This document shows, piece by piece, positions 16,481 through 20,555 of a DNA stretch of 20,555 nt. A program made the position numbers and the translations under genes. Each line of letters opens with the position of its first letter. Positions within the stretch are counted from its first letter, which is position 1. The stretch comes from CALHKP01 sp963558075 (GTDB taxonomy: Bacteria > Bacillota > Clostridia > Peptostreptococcales > Anaerovoracaceae). Below the pieces are notes generated by a model. The model saw only the letters and a list, made by a program, of their open reading frames with translations, was not told the DNA's origin and ran no database searches. The DNA is taken from NCBI GenBank assembly GCA_963558075.1, contig CAUWFN010000037.1, positions 1-20,555 of the forward strand, given 5' to 3'.

Positions 16481-17869
16481 ATGAACGAGAAAAAGAAATT
16501 TAAAATCCCGCATACGTATGTAATACTCGGTATTATTATCTGTATCGTTGCAGTGCTGACATGGATTGTCCCTGCAGGTGAATTTGACAGAATTGTTGAT
16601 GAGGAAACAGGCAGAACTCTTGTTGTTGCAGGATCATACCACCAGGTTGAGTCAAATCCTGTAGGTCTGTTTAGACTGTTTACTCTAGTGCAGGAGGCTA
16701 TGATTGATTCAGCAGGAATCATATTCTTTATCTTCTTTGCATATGCGTTTGTGTATATGCAGATGAAGACTGGTGCTTTTGATGCGGCAGTGGGAGCTAT
16801 GCTAAGAAAGCTTCACGGCCACAAGAAATTTATAATTCCGCTATTTATGCTTCTGTTTGGCGTATGCGGCTCAACTTTTGGAATGACCGAGGAAACCTTC
16901 GGATTTATTCCTGTATTTATGGGTATTGCAATTGCCCTAAGATATGATGCTCTTGTAGGTGCGGCACTAGTTTATGTAGGTGTAATTACTGGTTTTGCGG
17001 CATCGACAGTAAATCCGTTTACTGTAGGCGTTGCACAGTCAATTGCAGAACTTCCAATGTACTCAGGACTGTGGTTTAGATGCATTGTATTTGTTGTATT
17101 CATTACAGTTTCTATATGGTATGTAATGAGATATGCGAAAAAAGTTCAAAACAGCCCAGAAAAGAGTATTGTAAAAGATGTAGAACTTGGTATGGAAGGT
17201 CTTACAGAAGAAGAGCTTATCGCTACAACATTTACAGTGAGACATAAAATCAGCATCATCATATTCCTAATCACAGTTGTTTTGATTATGTTTGGTGCAA
17301 TTAAGCTAGGATGGTATATCAACCAGATTGCAGGTCTATTTATCGGAATGACACTGCTTGTTGGACTGATTCAGGGTTATAACTTCAGTGAAATCGCTCA
17401 GATTTTCATCGAAGCATGCAGAGATATCATGTTTGGTGCTCTTGTATGTGGTTTTGCAAAAGTAATTCTTCTTACAATGCAGGAAGGAATGATTGTAGAT
17501 ACATTCATCAACGCAATTGTAGGTATTGCAGATACAGGATCAAAATACATGTCAGCATTCATGATGCTTATAACTCAGAACTTACTAAACTTCTTCATAC
17601 CTTCGGGAAGCGGACAGGCAATGACAAGTATGCCTATCATGGTTCCAATTGCCGATATGGTTGAGCTTCCAAGACAGGTTGCAGTACTTGCATATCAGTT
17701 CGGTGATGGATTCTCCAACATGATTTGGCCTACATCTGTAGCAACATGGTGTGGAATGATGAGACTTCCAATGGACAAATGGTACAAGTTTGTTCTTCCA
17801 CTAGGAGGAATTCTGTTTGCAGTTCAGACTATATTTATAATGATTGCAACGGCAATTAATTTCTCATAA
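16481..17869 (+). CDS. YfcC-family membrane transporter
   Basis: A 462-aa polytopic permease with about 11-12 hydrophobic helices. The N-terminus P-H-T-Y-V-I-L-G-I-I then T-W-I-V-P-A-G-E-F-D-R is the YfcC hallmark. Internal repeats contain F-A-A-S-T-V-N-P-F-T-V-G and F-I-P-S-G-S-G-Q-A-M-T-S-M-P, typical of the ion-transporter superfamily that includes AbgT, DcuC and ArcD-like carriers. Relatives are annotated as basic amino-acid or C4-dicarboxylate carriers. The actual substrate is unknown. AAGGAG at 16465-16470 is 10 nt from the ATG, slightly long. With an M20 hydrolase downstream it resembles the AbgT/AbgB logic of importing an amide-linked compound for cleavage. Confidence 0.88.
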   Translation: MNEKKKFKIPHTYVILGIIICIVAVLTWIVPAGEFDRIVDEETGRTLVVAGSYHQVESNPVGLFRLFTLVQEAMIDSAGIIFFIFFAYAFVYMQMKTGAFDAAVGAMLRKLHGHKKFIIPLFMLLFGVCGSTFGMTEETFGFIPVFMGIAIALRYDALVGAALVYVGVITGFAASTVNPFTVGVAQSIAELPMYSGLWFRCIVFVVFITVSIWYVMRYAKKVQNSPEKSIVKDVELGMEGLTEEELIATTFTVRHKISIIIFLITVVLIMFGAIKLGWYINQIAGLFIGMTLLVGLIQGYNFSEIAQIFIEACRDIMFGALVCGFAKVILLTMQEGMIVDTFINAIVGIADTGSKYMSAFMMLITQNLLNFFIPSGSGQAMTSMPIMVPIADMVELPRQVAVLAYQFGDGFSNMIWPTSVATWCGMMRLPMDKWYKFVLPLGGILFAVQTIFIMIATAINFS

Positions 17870-17897
17870 AATATAATTTATATTTCAGAAAGGAAAA

Positions 17898-17924
17898 ATC
17901 AAAGCTGCTTTTAGCAGCTTTGAT
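17898..17924. promoter_or_regulatory. Perfect 12-bp hairpin between ribosome site and start of the M20 gene
   Basis: Arms ATCAAAGCTGCT (17898-17909) and AGCAGCTTTGAT (17913-17924) pair fully around a TTT loop. The likely Shine-Dalgarno AGAAAGGA (17887-17894) lies just before the first arm and an ATG at 17925 directly after the second. On the plus strand no T-run follows, so it is a poor terminator. On the minus strand a five-T run follows, so it could stop antisense transcription. It may also stabilise the upstream mRNA end. Confidence 0.7.
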
Positions 17925-17939
17925 ATGGCTATAAAATGA
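17925..17939 (+). other. Possible four-codon micro-ORF overlapping the M20 start
   Basis: ATG GCT ATA AAA TGA reads M-A-I-K-stop, and its TGA overlaps the M20 ATG (ATGA at 17936-17939). The ATG touches the hairpin. If the hairpin loops out, the Shine-Dalgarno at 17891-17894 would sit about 3 nt away plus the helix base. Translational coupling is possible but unproven; so short an ORF may be chance. Confidence 0.3.
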
Positions 17940-18991
17940 TAGAAAAAGTAACTCAGGAACTTATGGATGACCTGTGGGCCCTTAATAAATATATCTATGA
18001 CAACCCTGAGCTTGGTCATCAGGAATTTAAATCAAGCGAAGCTCACATTAAGCTTCTAGAAAAATACGGATTCACTGTTGAGCGCGAGTACAAGGGCGTT
18101 AAGACTGGATTCAGAGCAGAGTTTAAGAAGGGAGATAGCAAAAATACAGTAGCATACCTTGCAGAGTATGATGCTCTTCCAAAGGTTGGACACGGCTGCG
18201 GACATAACATTTTAGGAACTCTAAGTACAGGAGCTTTTGATGATATTGATGCTGCTCTCATAGCACATCCTTACTGTGAATATGTAAAGAGCGGAATCTC
18301 TTTTGCAATCAGAGCGTTCAGATTTACATTCCATGGAAAGTCAGCCCATGCTGCTGCAGTTCCAGAAACAGGAATAAATGCTCTTGATGCTTGCATTGCT
18401 ACATTTAATAATATAGGTCTTCTAAGACAGCAGATTAGACCAGATGCAAGAATTCACGGAATTATAACAAAGGGAGGAGATTCCATAAATACAATTCCTG
18501 ACCTTGCAGAGGCAGATTTTTATGTGAGATCAACAAGCCGTTCATACTTAGATGAGCTTAGCGAAAAGGTAGAAAACTGCGCAAAAGCAGGAGCTCTTGC
18601 AGCAGGAGCAAAGCTTGAGATTTCCCATTTTGAGGCTGGAAACGACAACCTTATTACAAATAATGCTCTTCAGGATACTCTGACAAAGAACTGGCAGAAG
18701 TTAGGTGTTACAGATATTCATGAGGCTGGAGATGCAAATGGATCTACAGATGTTGGTGATGTGAGCCATGTATGTCCTACAATTCATCCTTCATTTAATA
18801 TTATGGCTGAGGGTGAATTCTATTTAACTCACACAGATAACTTCAGAGAAGCAACTCTAAGAGACCCTGCATATAATTCTCTTAGACTAAATGTTGCAGC
18901 AATGGCTATGACAGGACGAGATATTCTTACTACTCCTGAGCTAATTGCAGAAATTAGAAGAGAGTTTGAAGAATCTGTAAGAAACGACTAA
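17936..18991 (+). CDS. M20-family metallopeptidase/amidohydrolase with apparent internal deletion of catalytic segment
   Basis: A 351-aa M20 protein, about 40-50 aa shorter than the usual 390-400. Present are Y-D-A-L-P (78-82), the metal motif H-G-C-G-H (86-90), A-H-P (110-112), the dimerisation-lid motif H-G-K-S-A-H-A-A (133-140), and the late H-T-D-N-F (299-303). In the family, about 40-45 residues normally lie between L-S-x-G-A and F-D-D-x-D, ending in the P-A-E-E-G-G catalytic loop. Here residue Ala100 joins Phe101 directly (codon boundary 18235/18236), so the general-base and metal-binding glutamates are missing. The frame is intact. It is therefore probably inactive or a recent in-frame pseudogene, unless assembly is at fault. 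Expected role if intact: cytosolic cleavage of the amide bond of the compound imported by the YfcC carrier. ATG 17936 follows the hairpin described separately. Confidence 0.8.
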   Translation: MIEKVTQELMDDLWALNKYIYDNPELGHQEFKSSEAHIKLLEKYGFTVEREYKGVKTGFRAEFKKGDSKNTVAYLAEYDALPKVGHGCGHNILGTLSTGAFDDIDAALIAHPYCEYVKSGISFAIRAFRFTFHGKSAHAAAVPETGINALDACIATFNNIGLLRQQIRPDARIHGIITKGGDSINTIPDLAEADFYVRSTSRSYLDELSEKVENCAKAGALAAGAKLEISHFEAGNDNLITNNALQDTLTKNWQKLGVTDIHEAGDANGSTDVGDVSHVCPTIHPSFNIMAEGEFYLTHTDNFREATLRDPAYNSLRLNVAAMAMTGRDILTTPELIAEIRREFEESVRND

Positions 18992-19012
18992 AAAAGAAAG
19001 TGTATATAATAT

Positions 19013-19040
19013 AAAAGGCTCGCCGTAAGGCGGGCCTTTT
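19013..19040. terminator. GC-rich bidirectional terminator
   Basis: AAAAGGCTCGCC (19013-19024) pairs with GGCGGGCCTTTT (19029-19040) around GTAA with a single T/G wobble. On the minus strand the stem is followed by TTTTATATT. It separates the M20 gene (+) from the convergent M18 gene (-). Confidence 0.9.
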
Positions 19041-19062
19041 GCGGCTCGTGCACTCGGCGAGC
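19018..19062. repeat. Alternative stem overlapping the terminator
   Basis: GCTCGCCG (19018-19025) is perfectly complementary to CGGCGAGC (19055-19062), so the terminator arm has a second possible partner. A third pairing, GCTCG (19044-19048) with CGAGC (19058-19062), competes in turn. The layout resembles a terminator/antiterminator switch on the minus strand, though it lies after a gene rather than before one. Confidence 0.45.
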
Positions 19063-19098
19063 GGACAATCTAACATTTAAAATCTGATAGTGCGAATT

Positions 19099-20484
19099 TT
19101 ATTTCATTTTTTTTAGGAATTCACAGTAGCATCTGTATCCTTGGTATATATCGGCTTTGCTTGTAACTTCCCATGGGGCATGCATGCTCATTACAGCGAT
19201 TCCGCTGTCGATTACATTCATTCCGTAGTTTGCAAGGATATATGCTATAGTGCCTCCGCCTCCTTCATCGACTTTGCCTAGCTCTGCAGTCTGAAAACCT
19301 ACGCCGGCATCATCAAGAATTCTGCGAATCTTAGCTATATATTCTGGGTTTGCATCGTTTGAACCGGATTTTCCACGGGCGCCTGTATATTTGTTGAAAA
19401 CAATTCCGCGTCCAAAGAAAGCAGCATTTTTCTTTTCGAATACTGAGCTGTAGTTAGGGTCAAATGCAGCGCTTACATCTGATGAGAGCATGTAAGAGTT
19501 TCTGAGAGTTCTTCTTAGCAGAATATCTGAATAGTTTCCAGATAAGTTTAGAATTTCCGCAACAGTATCTTCGAAGAATCTTGACTGCATTCCTGTAGCA
19601 CCTACGCTTCCGATTTCCTCTTTGTCTACGAGAACACATAGAGCTGTACGCTGAGGTTTTTCGGCATCGAGTATTGCAAGAAGTGATGTATAGGCACAAA
19701 CTCTATCATCCTGTCCATATCCGATTATCATGCTTCTGTCGATTCCAAGGTCTCTTGCCTTTCCTGCAGGAACAACTTCAATTTCCGCAGACAGAAAGTC
19801 ATCTTCTTCTATATTGTAATTATCTAGAAGAATTTTGAGTACATTATCTTTTACATTGTCTTTTTCTTCTGACTTTATAACCTGACTTGCAAATAGAACG
19901 TCAAGAGCTTCAGCCTCCACTACTGCAGAAGCTTTTTTTGACATCTGGTTTGCAGATAAGTGAACGAGAAGATCGGAAATGCAAAATACAGGATCGTCTT
20001 CTTTGTCCCCAATAGCTACATCAATAACTGTACCATCCTTTTTTACAATTACGCCGTAGAGAGCAAGTGGAATAGTTACCCACTGATATTTTTTGATGCC
20101 ACCGTAGTAGTGTGTGTCAAGAAATGCAAGCTCGTCTGATTCGTACAGAGGATTCTGCTTAAGATCAAGTCTTGGTGAGTCAATATGAGCTCCAAGAATA
20201 TTCATGCCTTTTTCTAGCGGCTCTTCTCCTATTACACCTAGGATAAGGGCTTTGTTCATGAATTCCATATAGAACTTATCGCCTGATGCAAGGGGTTTTG
20301 CATTGTTTATGTTTTCGTTAAGGTCGACAAAGCCATGATTTTTGGCCATTTCAACTGATTTTTCTACACAGAGTCTTTCTGTTTTTGCTTCTGATATAAA
20401 TTTTTTGTAGCCTTCACAGATTTTGTTAAGTTCTACCTGACCTGCATCACAGATTTCAGGCCACATGTTTTTTCTTTCAGCCAT
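19099..20484 (-). CDS. M18-family aminopeptidase
   Basis: A 461-aa cytosolic zinc aminopeptidase related to aspartyl aminopeptidase and yeast aminopeptidase I. Metal and catalytic motifs read in order: G-A-H-I-D-S-P-R near residues 98-105, the acidic cluster V-D-K-E-E-I-G-S, S-S-D-V-S-A-A-F-D-P, and M-H-A-P-W-E near the C-terminus. The domain insert between the first two belongs to the family. The chosen ATG at 20484 is preceded by GGAGGT (20496-20491 on the minus strand) at 6 nt. An in-frame ATG at 20505 lies upstream of that ribosome site and is unlikely. It is a single-gene unit with its own promoter and a terminator, probably recycling peptides. Confidence 0.93.
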   Translation of the reverse strand: MAERKNMWPEICDAGQVELNKICEGYKKFISEAKTERLCVEKSVEMAKNHGFVDLNENINNAKPLASGDKFYMEFMNKALILGVIGEEPLEKGMNILGAHIDSPRLDLKQNPLYESDELAFLDTHYYGGIKKYQWVTIPLALYGVIVKKDGTVIDVAIGDKEDDPVFCISDLLVHLSANQMSKKASAVVEAEALDVLFASQVIKSEEKDNVKDNVLKILLDNYNIEEDDFLSAEIEVVPAGKARDLGIDRSMIIGYGQDDRVCAYTSLLAILDAEKPQRTALCVLVDKEEIGSVGATGMQSRFFEDTVAEILNLSGNYSDILLRRTLRNSYMLSSDVSAAFDPNYSSVFEKKNAAFFGRGIVFNKYTGARGKSGSNDANPEYIAKIRRILDDAGVGFQTAELGKVDEGGGGTIAYILANYGMNVIDSGIAVMSMHAPWEVTSKADIYQGYRCYCEFLKKMK

Positions 20485-20515
20485 TGATTTACCTCCATTA
20501 GTCATTATATATCAA

Positions 20516-20521
20516 AGTATA
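20516..20521 (-). promoter_or_regulatory. Predicted extended -10 promoter of the M18 gene
   Basis: Read on the minus strand, TGGTATACT has the TGn extension directly before a TATACT -10. No good -35 is found at 17 bp, which fits an extended -10 promoter. The 5' leader would be about 25 nt. Confidence 0.5.
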
Positions 20522-20555
20522 CCACATTTAGCTAATCTCAAATAGTATGTTTTCT

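Noticed and set aside
1..20555. Search for defence systems, toxin-antitoxin pairs, CRISPR, prophage, transposons, tRNAs and riboswitches
   Set aside because: Every sizeable open frame belongs to a metabolic, transport, replication or regulatory family, intergenic gaps are all under 250 bases, and no repeat array, terminal inverted repeat or tRNA-like fold was seen by eye.

Overview
The window is low-GC, densely coded DNA with AGA-rich arginine codons, strong GGAGG-type ribosome binding sites, many ATGA/TAATG gene overlaps and standard stop codons. With a DnaE-type polymerase next to pfkA, an M18 aminopeptidase, a PucR regulator and a three-part GlpA/GlpB/DUF1667 oxidoreductase set, it looks like the chromosome of an anaerobic Clostridia member (Bacillota). 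Genus cannot be fixed from sequence reading alone. I found no tRNA, rRNA, CRISPR array, insertion sequence or phage gene.

Positions 30-7375 (+) hold a tight six-gene operon. It runs: a GlpA-like FAD dehydrogenase with an N-terminal BON-like extension and a C-terminal iron-sulfur domain; a GlpB-like FAD/NAD oxidoreductase; a small four-cysteine DUF1667 protein; an alkyl-DHAP-synthase-like (AGPS/YgcU) FAD enzyme with the HHH motif; an FGGY sugar/polyol kinase (GlpK/YgcE-like); and a PAP2-superfamily membrane protein. The likely theme is phosphorylation and oxidation of a glycerol-like polyol, possibly tied to ether-lipid metabolism. A bidirectional terminator follows. Two convergent minus-strand genes come next: a YhhN/TMEM86 (lysoplasmalogenase family) membrane protein and a LysE/ArgO-type amino-acid exporter.

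Positions 8880-13927 (+) are a housekeeping operon: dnaE, pfkA and a flavodoxin-domain protein, ended by a bidirectional terminator. A PucR-family regulator (minus) is then divergent from a DUF1177 - YfcC transporter - M20 peptidase operon (15501-18991). That operon is probably a regulated uptake and hydrolysis module for an amino-acid-type or N-acyl/peptide substrate. A minus-strand M18 aminopeptidase closes the window, convergent on a GC-rich terminator.

Three points stand out. The M20 hydrolase appears to have a clean in-frame internal deletion that removes its catalytic PAEE segment. A perfect 12-bp hairpin lies between that gene's ribosome binding site and a four-codon micro-ORF overlapping its start codon. 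The PucR leader carries an orphan Shine-Dalgarno and a start-stop (ATG-TAG) element.
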